A stretch of 64,000 nt of DNA. Source: Shimia abyssi (GTDB lineage Bacteria; Pseudomonadota; Alphaproteobacteria; Rhodobacterales; Rhodobacteraceae). Below, piece by piece: positions 9,458 through 17,685 of this stretch. The stretch lies in NCBI RefSeq assembly GCF_003014475.1, contig NZ_PYGJ01000019.1, positions 30,445 through 94,444 on the forward strand, in the 5' to 3' direction. Within the stretch, counting starts at the first letter, position 1. Each line of letters opens with the position of its first letter. The translations under genes and the position numbers were made by a program. The notes beneath the pieces were generated by a model. That model searched no databases. It was not told where the DNA came from and saw nothing but the letters and a program-made list of their open reading frames with translations.

Positions 9458-10450
9458 TCACCCGTTCACATCAACCACAACGCGGCCCTGAACCTGACCT
9501 TTCAGAATATCCGCACCCAATTGCGGCAGGTCTTCCAATGTCGCCGGTTTTTCCATCGCTTCCAGCTTATCCATCGGCAAATCCTTGGCGATCCGCTCCC
9601 ACGCGCGCAGGCGGTTCTCATAAGGTTGCATAACGGAATCGATCCCCAAAAGGTTCACACCACGCAGCAGAAACGGAATGACCGTCGCTGGCAATCCAGC
9701 CCCACCGGCCAGCCCCACGGCAGAAACCGACGCGCCATATTGCATCTGCCCCAGAACACGCGCCAACATGTCGCCGCCCACGGCGTCCACACAGCCCGCC
9801 CAAGTTTCGCGCTCCAACGGGCGTTTCACGGTTTCGTTCAGCTCCTCGCGCGCCACAATCTGTGTCGCGCCAAGCTCCTTCAGATATTCACCGCTTTCGG
9901 GCCGCCCCGTCACACCGGCAACCTCATAGCCAAGGTTCGCCAGTATTGCGACCGCGACCGATCCAACACCGCCCGCGGCCCCCGTCACCAGAACCGGTCC
10001 CTTGCCCGGCACCAGCCCGTGATCCTCCAGCGCCATAACCGCCAGCATTGAGGTAAATCCGGCTGTGCCCACTGCCATCGCCTGCTGTGCACTTAAACCA
10101 TCGGGCAGCGGCACCAGCCAATCGGCCTTGACCCGCGCTTTCTGACCGTAGCCGCCCCAATGCATCTCGCCCACACGCCAGCCGGTCAACACCACCTTGT
10201 CGCCCGGCTTGTAACGCGCGTCGTCCGACGCTTCGACCGTCCCGGCAAAATCAATGCCCGGCACATGCGGATAATTCCGCACCAATCCACCACCCTTGGC
10301 CGACAGACACAAACCGTCCTTGTAGTTCACGGTGGAATACTCCACCGCAACCGTCACGTCCCCCTCAGGCAATGCGCTCTCGTCGATCTCCTTGATCACC
10401 GCACTTGCCAATCCCTCGTCATTCTGTTCCATCACCAAGGCTTTAAACAT
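9458..10450 (-). CDS. acuI: Acrylyl-CoA reductase (NADPH) AcuI
   Basis: A 330-residue medium-chain dehydrogenase/reductase of the AcuI/YhdH family. It reduces acrylyl-CoA to propionyl-CoA with NADPH and so detoxifies acrylate made from DMSP. The N-terminal catalytic domain has the family string VNYKDGLCLS near 41-50 and the GIDFAGTV segment; the Rossmann motif TGAAGGVGS is at about 156-164. Length is as expected. It lies 56 bases downstream of dmdA on the same strand, the classic Roseobacter dmdA-acuI arrangement, so co-transcription is very likely. Confidence 0.93.
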   Translation of the reverse strand: MFKALVMEQNDEGLASAVIKEIDESALPEGDVTVAVEYSTVNYKDGLCLSAKGGGLVRNYPHVPGIDFAGTVEASDDARYKPGDKVVLTGWRVGEMHWGGYGQKARVKADWLVPLPDGLSAQQAMAVGTAGFTSMLAVMALEDHGLVPGKGPVLVTGAAGGVGSVAVAILANLGYEVAGVTGRPESGEYLKELGATQIVAREELNETVKRPLERETWAGCVDAVGGDMLARVLGQMQYGASVSAVGLAGGAGLPATVIPFLLRGVNLLGIDSVMQPYENRLRAWERIAKDLPMDKLEAMEKPATLEDLPQLGADILKGQVQGRVVVDVNG

Positions 10451-10506
10451 CTCGTCATCCTCTCCGCTCAGGCCGTCTGGCCTTTCATTGTTCTAAATAA
10501 TTCGAA

Positions 10507-11610
10507 TCACGCCCAAAAGGCTTCGAACACCGTCGCCGGTCGCACGCCGTCGGGCGTGATCACATCCACCTCGGTGCCCACGGTCCAATGCGTCATGCGC
10601 ACCATGCCAATCGCAACATTTGTGTTGAAATCGGGTGACCACGCCGCGCTGCTCACATTGCCGACATGCTGATCCCCATCCACAATCGGCCATAACTGAT
10701 CGCAGGGCGGCACCTTGTCGCCGTGAATCTCAATGGGGCGGATCTGGCGCACCGGTCCTTCCTTGGCCACTCGCAACAACGCATCGCGCCCGACACAGCC
10801 AATCGCCGTATTGGTATTGCAAAACCGACCCAGCCCGCATTCATGCGGCGTGTTGTCATCGGTCATATCATTGCCATAACTCAATAATCCGCCCTCAATC
10901 CGCTCAATCAGGTTCGGACAACCCGCGCGCACCTCCAGATCGGCCCCCGCCTCAAACAGCGCATTCCACAGTGGCATTCCAAGGTCCGCCCCCTCTACAT
11001 AAAGCTCAAAACCGCCCTGCTTCGAATAGCCCGACCGCGCAATCACCAGGTCGCGCCCCTGAAACTGAAACACCCCAAAACGAAAGAAGCGGATGTTGCG
11101 AATACCTTCACCAAACACCCGTGCCAACAGGTCTTCGGCCTTTGGGCCCTGCACCGCCAAAGGCGACACATCCGGTTCATCCACAAGCACATCCAGCCGA
11201 TAGCCGTTGGCAATGCCCTTGACCCAAAACAGCAGATCGCTGTCGGCAATCGAAATCCAAAAACGATCCTCCGACAGCTTCACGGCCACGGGATCGTTCA
11301 GCATACCGCCCGTTTCATCGACAATCGGCACGTAATAACACTGTCCCGGCATCATCCCACGCAGATCGCGCGGGGTCAGCATCTGAATAAGTTTGCCCGC
11401 ATCCGGCCCGCGAATTTCCACCTGCCGCTCGCAGGACACATCCCAAACCTGAACATGCTTCTTCAAATGACGATAATCCGCCTCAACGCTTTCAAAAACC
11501 GTGGGCAATAACATGCGGTTATAGACTGTATACGCCTTGACCCCCGCCGCTTCGACACCCTCAGAAAACGGCGTTCTGCGCAGACGCCGTGAAAGTGAAA
11601 TCAATGCCAT
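10507..11610 (-). CDS. dmdA: Dimethylsulfoniopropionate demethylase DmdA
   Basis: A 367-residue GcvT-family protein. DmdA transfers a methyl group from DMSP to tetrahydrofolate, giving methylmercaptopropionate, the first step of the demethylation pathway in marine bacteria. The sequence starts MALISLSRRLRRTPFSEGVE and keeps the aminomethyltransferase-like three-domain plan; residues such as VYNRMLLPTVF and WDVSCERQVEIRGPDA are DmdA-like rather than GcvT-like. The adjacent acuI strongly supports the call. Its first 10 bases overlap the end of the DinB-like gene upstream, so it is translationally coupled to that gene instead of heading its own operon. Confidence 0.95.
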   Translation of the reverse strand: MALISLSRRLRRTPFSEGVEAAGVKAYTVYNRMLLPTVFESVEADYRHLKKHVQVWDVSCERQVEIRGPDAGKLIQMLTPRDLRGMMPGQCYYVPIVDETGGMLNDPVAVKLSEDRFWISIADSDLLFWVKGIANGYRLDVLVDEPDVSPLAVQGPKAEDLLARVFGEGIRNIRFFRFGVFQFQGRDLVIARSGYSKQGGFELYVEGADLGMPLWNALFEAGADLEVRAGCPNLIERIEGGLLSYGNDMTDDNTPHECGLGRFCNTNTAIGCVGRDALLRVAKEGPVRQIRPIEIHGDKVPPCDQLWPIVDGDQHVGNVSSAAWSPDFNTNVAIGMVRMTHWTVGTEVDVITPDGVRPATVFEAFWA

Positions 11611-12131
11611 TTGTCCTCTCCCGAAAAGGTTTCCGGCATCAGCACCAGATCGGTATCCCCAATGGTCTGGCCCGCCGCCGTCAGCATCGCATGAATTTGA
11701 CCCCGGTGATGGGTCTGATGATTAAACATATGCACCACGCAATGCGCGGTGGGCGCGGTCACATCGCGGTTCGCCGCACCGGAAAACCACGTCAACGTCC
11801 CCGAAAGCTCTGTGTCGGAAACCTTTTCCGCCCAAAGCGACATGCGTTGATCGGTGCGAAACCGCTCCACGCCCCACATGGCCAACGTCGGGCACAAGTC
11901 GACACTCTCTCCAATCCCGCCTTTGGGGGGTGAATTGCCGTCGAACCGGCTCATCCACATCATGTCGCCCCACAAAAGGTGGTTCAGCGTCTGCATGATC
12001 GAGCCAAAGAAGGCGCCCCGCTCGGCGCGCATCTCGGCTTCGGTCAATCTCTCGCACGCCGCCTTAAATTGTCCGTTCTGCCACGCATTGTAACGTGCCA
12101 TCAGGCGGCAATATGCGGGCGTGACCGCCAT
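11601..12131 (-). CDS. DinB-family protein
   Basis: A 176-residue four-helix-bundle protein of the DinB/YfiT family. The metal-binding histidines are visible: LNHLLWGDMMW near the middle and HMFNHQTHHRGQIHAML towards the end. The family includes mycothiol- and bacillithiol-dependent transferases and many proteins of unknown role; no specific substrate can be assigned. The start chosen at 12131 shares one base with the DUF1326 stop (TGATG), and its end overlaps dmdA by 10 bases. This places it inside the putative DMSP operon. Confidence 0.85.
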   Translation of the reverse strand: MAVTPAYCRLMARYNAWQNGQFKAACERLTEAEMRAERGAFFGSIMQTLNHLLWGDMMWMSRFDGNSPPKGGIGESVDLCPTLAMWGVERFRTDQRMSLWAEKVSDTELSGTLTWFSGAANRDVTAPTAHCVVHMFNHQTHHRGQIHAMLTAAGQTIGDTDLVLMPETFSGEDKWH

Positions 12132-12835
12132 CACTTGGGGCCTTTCCAGTCGATTGGGCAAATCTCGGCAGACTTGCCGCCAAAATCCCAAATGCGCCCA
12201 TAGTCGCGCACCTTCGACTTGAGCCCGCGCGCCGCGATAATGTCCGGCCCCATCCAGTATTTCGAGTTGGTCACCATCACCGGATGATCCGGGTCAGCTC
12301 CATCAATCATCTCGATCTCGCCCTGGATCTTGCGCCCGATATACAAACCGCGCTTTTTGCCATCGCGCACGATCTCGACCTTTTCGCGCTCTGCACCCAC
12401 GATGTCGCTCACCAGCATCGTGAACAGCCCGGTCGTGCCGCCCGCCTTGCCCGAAAAGATCTCCAGAATGCCGTTATACGCTTTGCCGCTGGCACGATCA
12501 TCCACATAAGCAGCCACTTTCCAGCCGCCCTCGGCCATCTTGCCGGGGATTTCCACCATCAGGCCCACGTTCAAGCCCGAAAGATCTTCGCCCTCGTAAT
12601 GCCCCTCGTCGATGGCAATCGCCATCCACGCATAACAATGGCCCTCGGTGGGTGGATGTGCGCCCAGCGACACAACGCAGGGGCAGAACACGGTGCACGA
12701 ACAGTTCAGAAACAGCTCGCCCTTGATCGCCCATTCCGTGGGCGACATTTTGCGCCGCTTGGGGTTTGTCATCCGGTTATCGATGCGCTGCGACACAGGC
12801 AGTTTACCCGCATCAGGTTTGCGTTCCAAAGCCAT
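12131..12835 (-). CDS. DUF1326 domain-containing protein
   Basis: A 234-residue protein of a family without established function. A cysteine-rich motif NCSCTVFCPC lies near the start of the domain (about residues 48-57), suggesting metal binding or redox chemistry (inference). An internal ATG (MTNPKRR, residue 22) or (MSPTEW, residue 30) could be the true start. DUF1326 proteins are commonly encoded next to DUF2182 membrane proteins, as here: the start is only 2 bases after the DUF2182 stop. It is followed by the DinB gene with one base of overlap. Confidence 0.8.
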   Translation of the reverse strand: MALERKPDAGKLPVSQRIDNRMTNPKRRKMSPTEWAIKGELFLNCSCTVFCPCVVSLGAHPPTEGHCYAWMAIAIDEGHYEGEDLSGLNVGLMVEIPGKMAEGGWKVAAYVDDRASGKAYNGILEIFSGKAGGTTGLFTMLVSDIVGAEREKVEIVRDGKKRGLYIGRKIQGEIEMIDGADPDHPVMVTNSKYWMGPDIIAARGLKSKVRDYGRIWDFGGKSAEICPIDWKGPK

Positions 12836-12837
12836 GA

Positions 12838-13635
12838 TTATCCTCCGTAAAACAGGTTTGGCATGGCGATGACAACGCCCCCGCCAATGATCAAAATAAC
12901 GCCCATCGGTTTAGTCACCCGATGGCCGATCTGCGGCAGTTTCTCCAGCACCATGAACAGCGTTGCCAGCCCCATCCACAACAGGCTCATCACGCCGCCC
13001 ACAAACCCCAGCGCCATAAATCCCCAACAACAACCGACGCAAAACACGCCGAGCCCAAGCCCCATGCGCAACCCGCCACCAAAGCCGGTTTTCCAATGGC
13101 CAAGGAAATAGGTCATAGGGCTGTGACAGACGCCGTGGCACACTTCCTTGGTGCGCGAAAACTGAAACGCGCCCACCACGATCAACAAAACGCCCGCCAC
13201 CCAGGGGCTCTTGGCAATCCCAAGCATGTCCACCACACCGCCAAACAACAGCGCCAGCTGCACACCGGTGATCACCGCTGCAAATCCAACCCACACAATC
13301 GAATAGCCCAGTAAAACACCAGCCCACCCCGGCCAGCTTCCGTCGGCTGATACCATCAGGCGTTGATAATTGCTCAATGTCGGAATCATTGTCGGCAACA
13401 TCATCGCCGCCATCATCACCGCCCACATCACGAATAGCGGTCCAAAATTGGCCATCGGCATGTACATGGGCATCCGCGGGTCCATCGCCGCCATGCGCGC
13501 GCCCATCTCGCCCGGACGCCCGATCAAGTCGACGTCCATGCGCACCGCCATGTCATACATGAACCACCACGCCACCAGAATGGCTGTGAAAAATCCCAGC
13601 CACGCAATGCTGCGCATGTTCAGAACACGATCCAT
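12838..13635 (-). CDS. DUF2182 integral membrane protein
   Basis: A 265-residue polytopic membrane protein with about six to seven hydrophobic spans. It shows the family's cysteine-containing segments KEVCHGVCHSP and GVFCVGCCWGFMALG, plus a methionine-rich stretch MDPRMPMYMPMAN. The cysteines and methionines suggest metal handling, but this is inference; the family has no proven function. The start has a strong GAGGAG ribosome site 10 bases upstream. It is the first gene of the minus-strand run that leads to dmdA and acuI, directly downstream of the twin operator sites at 13678-13720. Confidence 0.82.
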   Translation of the reverse strand: MDRVLNMRSIAWLGFFTAILVAWWFMYDMAVRMDVDLIGRPGEMGARMAAMDPRMPMYMPMANFGPLFVMWAVMMAAMMLPTMIPTLSNYQRLMVSADGSWPGWAGVLLGYSIVWVGFAAVITGVQLALLFGGVVDMLGIAKSPWVAGVLLIVVGAFQFSRTKEVCHGVCHSPMTYFLGHWKTGFGGGLRMGLGLGVFCVGCCWGFMALGFVGGVMSLLWMGLATLFMVLEKLPQIGHRVTKPMGVILIIGGGVVIAMPNLFYGG

Positions 13636-13677
13636 GAGCCGTTTCTCCTCTTGCCGACTCGACCTTTGTGAAAATTA

Positions 13678-13720
13678 ATGTCAGACAATTGAGAGCCACG
13701 CAAACGGAATTGTCTGACAT
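13678..13720. promoter_or_regulatory. Twin GntR/FadR-type operator sites in the divergent promoter region
   Basis: Two perfect 13-bp inverted copies: ATGTCAGACAATT at 13678-13690 and AATTGTCTGACAT at 13708-13720, separated by 17 bases. Each copy contains its own small palindrome TGTC-N-GACA (centres 13683 and 13715, 32 bp or about three helical turns apart). This resembles the TNGTNNNACNA-type sites of FadR-subfamily GntR regulators. The second copy ends on the base just before the regulator's ATG, so binding should block both directions. Confidence 0.75.
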
Positions 13721-14455
13721 ATGAAGATTGACCCAACGTCAAAATCGGATCTCTCCGCCCAAATCGCCAAATCCATCCGGGATGCTATCATTTCCGGTGA
13801 CATGATTGTTGACGAACGCCTGCCCTCGGAATCCGAGTTGGCCGACCAGTTTGACGTTTCTCGCCCCACCGTGCGCGAGGCCCTCAAACGATTGGCCGCG
13901 CAAAATCTGATCCGCACCCAGCGCGGTGCCACCGGTGGTGCGTTTGTGCGTCGGCTATCTTATGACGAAGCTCGCGCCCAACACGTCACCACCTCGACGC
14001 TGCTTCTGTCGATGAATGCGGTCGATTTCCAAACCGCCTGCGAGGCCCGCTATGCGCTCGAACGCGCTTGCGCTCCGCTCTCGGCCCAACGCCGCACGCC
14101 CGATCATCTTGCCACCATGCGTGCCGAAATCCACCGCCAATCCCAACCCGGCCTCTCGGACGAAGGCTTCTGCGATAGCGACGTTGCCTTTCACCGCGCG
14201 CTTGTGGACGGCGCCGGCAATCCGGTGCTGTCCTACCAACTCGGCGGCGCGGTCGAGGCGATGCAACCGCTGATGAACATGATCACCTTCACCCAGCGCA
14301 ACCGCGACCGCATCGTCGAATTGCACACCGCCATCGCCAACGCGATTGAGGCCAACCGCCCCCACGACGCCGACGCCGCCCTGTCCGAACTCACTGCCTA
14401 TACGCTCACCCTTGGTGAGCAGGTGATGGCGGCACGGGTTGCACGAAAAGGCTGA
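13721..14455 (+). CDS. GntR-family (FadR subfamily) transcriptional regulator
   Basis: A 244-residue regulator. The N-terminal winged helix (about 8-78) includes RLPSESELADQFDVSRPTVR and the wing RTQRGATGGAFV; the helical C-terminal FCD ligand domain has the metal-binding type pattern with DVAFHRALVDGAGNP. Divergent from the DUF2182-DUF1326-DinB-dmdA-acuI run and most likely its repressor. GntR regulators of dmdA (DmdR) responding to acrylyl-CoA-type signals are described in Roseobacters; equivalence here is inferred. No Shine-Dalgarno sequence precedes the ATG because an operator occupies that place, so the message may be leaderless. Confidence 0.85.
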   Translation: MKIDPTSKSDLSAQIAKSIRDAIISGDMIVDERLPSESELADQFDVSRPTVREALKRLAAQNLIRTQRGATGGAFVRRLSYDEARAQHVTTSTLLLSMNAVDFQTACEARYALERACAPLSAQRRTPDHLATMRAEIHRQSQPGLSDEGFCDSDVAFHRALVDGAGNPVLSYQLGGAVEAMQPLMNMITFTQRNRDRIVELHTAIANAIEANRPHDADAALSELTAYTLTLGEQVMAARVARKG

Positions 14456-14461
14456 CAAAGC

Positions 14462-15439
14462 TTAAGGTTTCGCAGTCGTTTCATCTGGGTCCAACCTCTT
14501 GGCCAGGGGCCTCAGGGCAACAAAACCGGTCACGGCAACGCAGACATTAAAAATCAGGTGAATCAAAGCAACGGCCATGTCCCCTTCACCAGCCATCGCA
14601 GACACCCAACTGGCCACAGGCGCCATAAAGGGAACAAAAACGATTACTCCCAGCGCGTTAAATGCCAAATTTGCCACCGCCGCAGCACGCGCAGTTGCGC
14701 CCAAGCTCATCGACGCAATAAGCGCTGTAGATGTGGTGCCAATATTTGAACCAACAACGATCGGCAGCACGTCATACATAGTGATCAATTCCTGTTGCAC
14801 CGCAATGATCGCCAGCCCCACAACCACACTGCTTGATTGCAACAGCGCAGTGGCGATTGCCCCGGCAACAAACCCTGCCACAGGATTGGACAAGTACCCC
14901 ATCCAAAGCGCAACATCCGGATCGTCCTTCAAAGGCGCGACGTATCCACTAATCAGGTTTAGCGCCAATAAGATCACACCAAGATACATAATCGAGCGCC
15001 CGTAAAGGGCGATCCGCCCCGGCAGGAGCGACGCCACAACGCTCGCAACAATCAATATTGGTGCCAATATTGTGGCATTGATCGTAACCAACCAGGCGGT
15101 CGATGTCGTGCCGACATTCGCCCCCAAAAACACCGGGAGCGTACCACGAAATGCAATTGTTCCGGCTTCCGCAAGCGCCACTGTGATCCCAGAAATCGCA
15201 CTGGAAGACTGCACCAGTGCCGTCAAAACCGCACCAAGTGCAAAGCCACCAACCGGAGTTCGTGTCAAACGGGCTAATACCGACTTTAACGCCTCTCCGC
15301 CCGCCGTTTGAACATCTTCGCTGAACCCTTTGAGGGCGTACACAAATAGAACCACGGCCGCCGCGACTGACACGGCAATCTCCAACACTGATACTTCCTG
15401 CAATCCGCACATCCCTGTGGTACTTCTACTGTCTGCCAC
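14462..15439 (-). CDS. Na+/phosphate symporter-like protein (Na/Pi-cotransporter family)
   Basis: A 325-residue membrane protein containing the two inverted repeats of the Na/Pi-cotransporter family, each with the QSSS signature: ALVQSSSAISG in the first half and ALLQSSSVVVG in the second. It lacks the C-terminal PhoU-like domain found in ~550-residue homologues, so it is the short form. Likely sodium-driven uptake or export of phosphate or another small anion. The N-terminal ~14 residues before LEIAVSV are weakly supported and a start at residue 10 is possible. It converges with the GntR gene, separated by 6 bases. Confidence 0.82.
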   Translation of the reverse strand: MADSRSTTGMCGLQEVSVLEIAVSVAAAVVLFVYALKGFSEDVQTAGGEALKSVLARLTRTPVGGFALGAVLTALVQSSSAISGITVALAEAGTIAFRGTLPVFLGANVGTTSTAWLVTINATILAPILIVASVVASLLPGRIALYGRSIMYLGVILLALNLISGYVAPLKDDPDVALWMGYLSNPVAGFVAGAIATALLQSSSVVVGLAIIAVQQELITMYDVLPIVVGSNIGTTSTALIASMSLGATARAAAVANLAFNALGVIVFVPFMAPVASWVSAMAGEGDMAVALIHLIFNVCVAVTGFVALRPLAKRLDPDETTAKP

Positions 15440-15558
15440 TCTGTCAACCGTCAGAGCTTTTCACAACACCGTGCGGGCCGGTTCCCCAAACCCATCCAAC
15501 CGTGTACCCTGTCCGTATCAACCGGAAAGACCCAGTCAGCCAACACAGGGACACTCCC

Positions 15559-16035
15559 ATGCACACACCATATCTCAACCGCCGCTTGTTCGTCACAGCC
15601 ACCGCCGCAACTCTGGCTACCGGCCTCGTTTCGCCGCTTCACGCAGCGTCGCTCAGACCGACCAAAACCATGCGCGGGGGCTCGAACAATTATCGCCCCA
15701 ATGCGCCCTTCGTCGACAAACTTGGGGACGGCTTTATCGTCTCGGGCCGGGTCGTGCGCGCCGGAGATGGCGCCCCGTTGCCCAAAACCCGCATCCAGAT
15801 CTGGGCCGCCACCACCATCGGCGGCGAGCGTGAGCCGCGCAATCATGGCTCGGTCCTGACCCGTGCGGATGGCACATACCGGCTCGAAATGATGCAGATC
15901 GTGCCCAATTTCGGCCAGCCCCACGCCCATCTGGCCTATGACGATCCGGCGTTCAAAACCGTCTTCCTGCGCCCCGTCATGCCAAGCGCGCGCGACACGT
16001 CCCTCACTGTCGATTTTGTGCTCGCCCCGGCGTGA
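15559..16035 (+). CDS. Tat-exported intradiol ring-cleavage dioxygenase-like protein
   Basis: A 158-residue protein. The start at 15559 gives a twin-arginine signal (NRRLFVTATAAT, cleavage near residue 29, HAA). The mature part is the beta-sandwich of intradiol dioxygenases: SGRVVRAGDGAPLPKTRIQI, then GSVLTRADGTY and the two-histidine metal motif PHAH. Catechol-cleaving members use two tyrosines and two histidines for iron; one tyrosine (DGTY) and both histidines are visible, but the position before PHAH is N-F with no obvious tyrosine. It may therefore be a non-canonical or non-enzymatic member. It overlaps the next gene by GTGA, suggesting a functional pair. Confidence 0.72.
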   Translation: MHTPYLNRRLFVTATAATLATGLVSPLHAASLRPTKTMRGGSNNYRPNAPFVDKLGDGFIVSGRVVRAGDGAPLPKTRIQIWAATTIGGEREPRNHGSVLTRADGTYRLEMMQIVPNFGQPHAHLAYDDPAFKTVFLRPVMPSARDTSLTVDFVLAPA

Positions 16036-16631
16036 CGCGCGGCCTGAGATCCCTGATCTGGCTTGCTGTGCTAGGCGCCGCAACGCTTCCAGTCGTAATC
16101 GCCGCCTTCAGCCCCTATCTCGCCTATCGCAACCCGGCCTATATCGTCGCGGGCTTTGCGGGAATCCTCAGCCTTTCGCTGTTCCTGTTGCAACCCCTGC
16201 TTGCTGCCGGTTACCTGCCCGGCCTACGCCTGCCGCTTGCCCGCAAACTGCACCGCATTATCGGCGCGGCACTTCTGGCTTGCCTTGCGCTCCATATAGG
16301 GGGCCTCTACCTCACCAGCCCGCCCGACACGCTTGACGCGCTGCTTCTGGTTTCACCAACGCCGTTCTCCGTCTACGGCGTGCTTGCTACGCTCGGCCTG
16401 ATCGCCACTATTCTGCTCGTCGCTCTGCGCCGCCGGGTCCGCTATGGCCACTGGCGTCTCTTGCACAACGCGCTCGCGCTCTTTGTTGTCATCGCCACGC
16501 TGATCCACGCCCTCCAGATCGAGGGCACCATGGGCCCGGTCTCCAAATGGCTTCTCTGCGGCGCGGTCCTCATCGCCACTGCCACCACCCTGATCAACGA
16601 ACGCCTACTCAAACCCCTGAGACGCAACTGA
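16032..16631 (+). CDS. Ferric-reductase-like transmembrane protein
   Basis: A 199-residue membrane protein with about six spans, starting with GTG that overlaps the stop of the upstream Tat protein. Haem-ligand-type histidines sit in spans (KLHRIIGAALLACLALHIGG and RLLHNALALFVVIATLIHAL), as in the ferric reductase/MsrQ/YedZ transmembrane family. It has no flavin or NAD domain, so it would act as a haem b electron conduit from quinol. The tight coupling suggests it passes electrons to the exported dioxygenase-like partner; this is inference. Confidence 0.75.
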   Translation: MTRGLRSLIWLAVLGAATLPVVIAAFSPYLAYRNPAYIVAGFAGILSLSLFLLQPLLAAGYLPGLRLPLARKLHRIIGAALLACLALHIGGLYLTSPPDTLDALLLVSPTPFSVYGVLATLGLIATILLVALRRRVRYGHWRLLHNALALFVVIATLIHALQIEGTMGPVSKWLLCGAVLIATATTLINERLLKPLRRN

Positions 16632-16669
16632 AACCTTGCGACTCAGACGCGGCACACCTATCTATAGAG

Positions 16670-16990
16670 TGTCTCTTCGGGGACTATGGACATAAACGCG
16701 CTCGTAATAAGCGGATCGGACCCGGGGGCGGTACCCGGCGTCTCCACCAAACACCCTTCATTTGGGGGTCATGGGGACGAAATAGGATCGACGAACGTCT
16801 AAAGGGGTTAGCTTTGTTTCGGCTGTCTGCCACCGTTATCGGCGAAACTTGTACAATTGCAAATGACAATCGTGCTCCGGCAATGGCAGTTGCAGCGTAA
16901 GCTGTAAATGTCGCCGAAATTAACTCCTTGGGTTTAGCGACCTAAGGCGGGGTTCGCAGGTACCTGGCAACAGAAACCTGCACTAAACTC
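16670..16990 (+). ncRNA. ssrA: Two-piece, circularly permuted tmRNA (ssrA)
   Basis: Rescues stalled ribosomes and tags their products. The tRNA-like acceptor piece comes first, with T-arm-like GACCCGGGGGCGGTACCCGG and the 3' end CGTCTCCACCA ending at 16749. After a short processed loop the coding piece starts with GGGGACGAAATAGGATCGAC at 16773; GGGGACG pairs with CGTCTCC to make the acceptor stem. The tag frame at 16858-16899 reads ANDNRAPAMAVAA and a TAA stop. The permuted order is typical of alphaproteobacteria. Outer ends are approximate; the final hairpin GCAGGTACCTGG...AACCTGC ends near 16990. Confidence 0.93.
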
Positions 16991-17119
16991 CCCCCCAATT
17001 TGAATGACGAATCTTGCATTTAGCCTGTTTTTTAGGGTTCTGGATATCAGGCGTTAACCTGACGATCATCATTTGTTCCTAGTCTCGAAAACAACATCGA
17101 ATGACATAGGTAAAGACTG

Positions 17120-17548
17120 ATGGATAAACGCGAACTCTTACAACAATGGTATCAGCGCGTCTGGTTAGAGGTTGATCTTGACGCGATCGACGAACTTTTC
17201 ACCCCGGATACCGAGGCCAAGGGCCTGCTGCCCGACTTTGCTGCCGGACCGGATGACTTTCGCGACCTTGTACCGATGTTCCTTGAGTTGATCGAAGAGC
17301 CGACCTTCAGCCTGGATAAAGTCATGGAGGAAGGCGACTGGGCCGCCGCCCTCTATTCGCTTAGCGCAACAAACCCTGCCAATGGCCAACAGGTGTTCGG
17401 CTCCGCGCAATTGTTTGCGCGTTTTGCAGGCGGGAAAATGGTCGAAACCTATAACAGCATCGATTTCATGAGCTTTTTTGAGCAGATGGGCCTTTTGCCC
17501 GAACAATCCATGTATCTTTGCCTGACAGGTCAGAAAATCAGAGGATAA
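17120..17548 (+). CDS. SnoaL/NTF2-like protein
   Basis: A 142-residue cone-shaped NTF2-fold protein of the SnoaL-like (ester cyclase) group: N-terminal helices LLQQWYQRVWLEVDLDAIDE, then TPDTEAKG and the strand region with KMVETYNSIDFM. The family includes polyketide cyclases and many uncharacterised stress proteins, so no reaction can be assigned. It stands alone between tmRNA and the chromate-resistance genes; the 137-base gap to the next gene has no clear terminator. Confidence 0.7.
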   Translation: MDKRELLQQWYQRVWLEVDLDAIDELFTPDTEAKGLLPDFAAGPDDFRDLVPMFLELIEEPTFSLDKVMEEGDWAAALYSLSATNPANGQQVFGSAQLFARFAGGKMVETYNSIDFMSFFEQMGLLPEQSMYLCLTGQKIRG

Positions 17549-17685
17549 TCCGGAACACGACCCAGAAAAATGGCATTGACGCAGCGGGCCGGAACAGGCA
17601 GTTTTGCTTCATGGGGTAGCGCGACCACCCCGTGAGGCCCCGGCCCAAGGATCGCATCCACTGACCCTTTCAGAAAGGATGCTTT

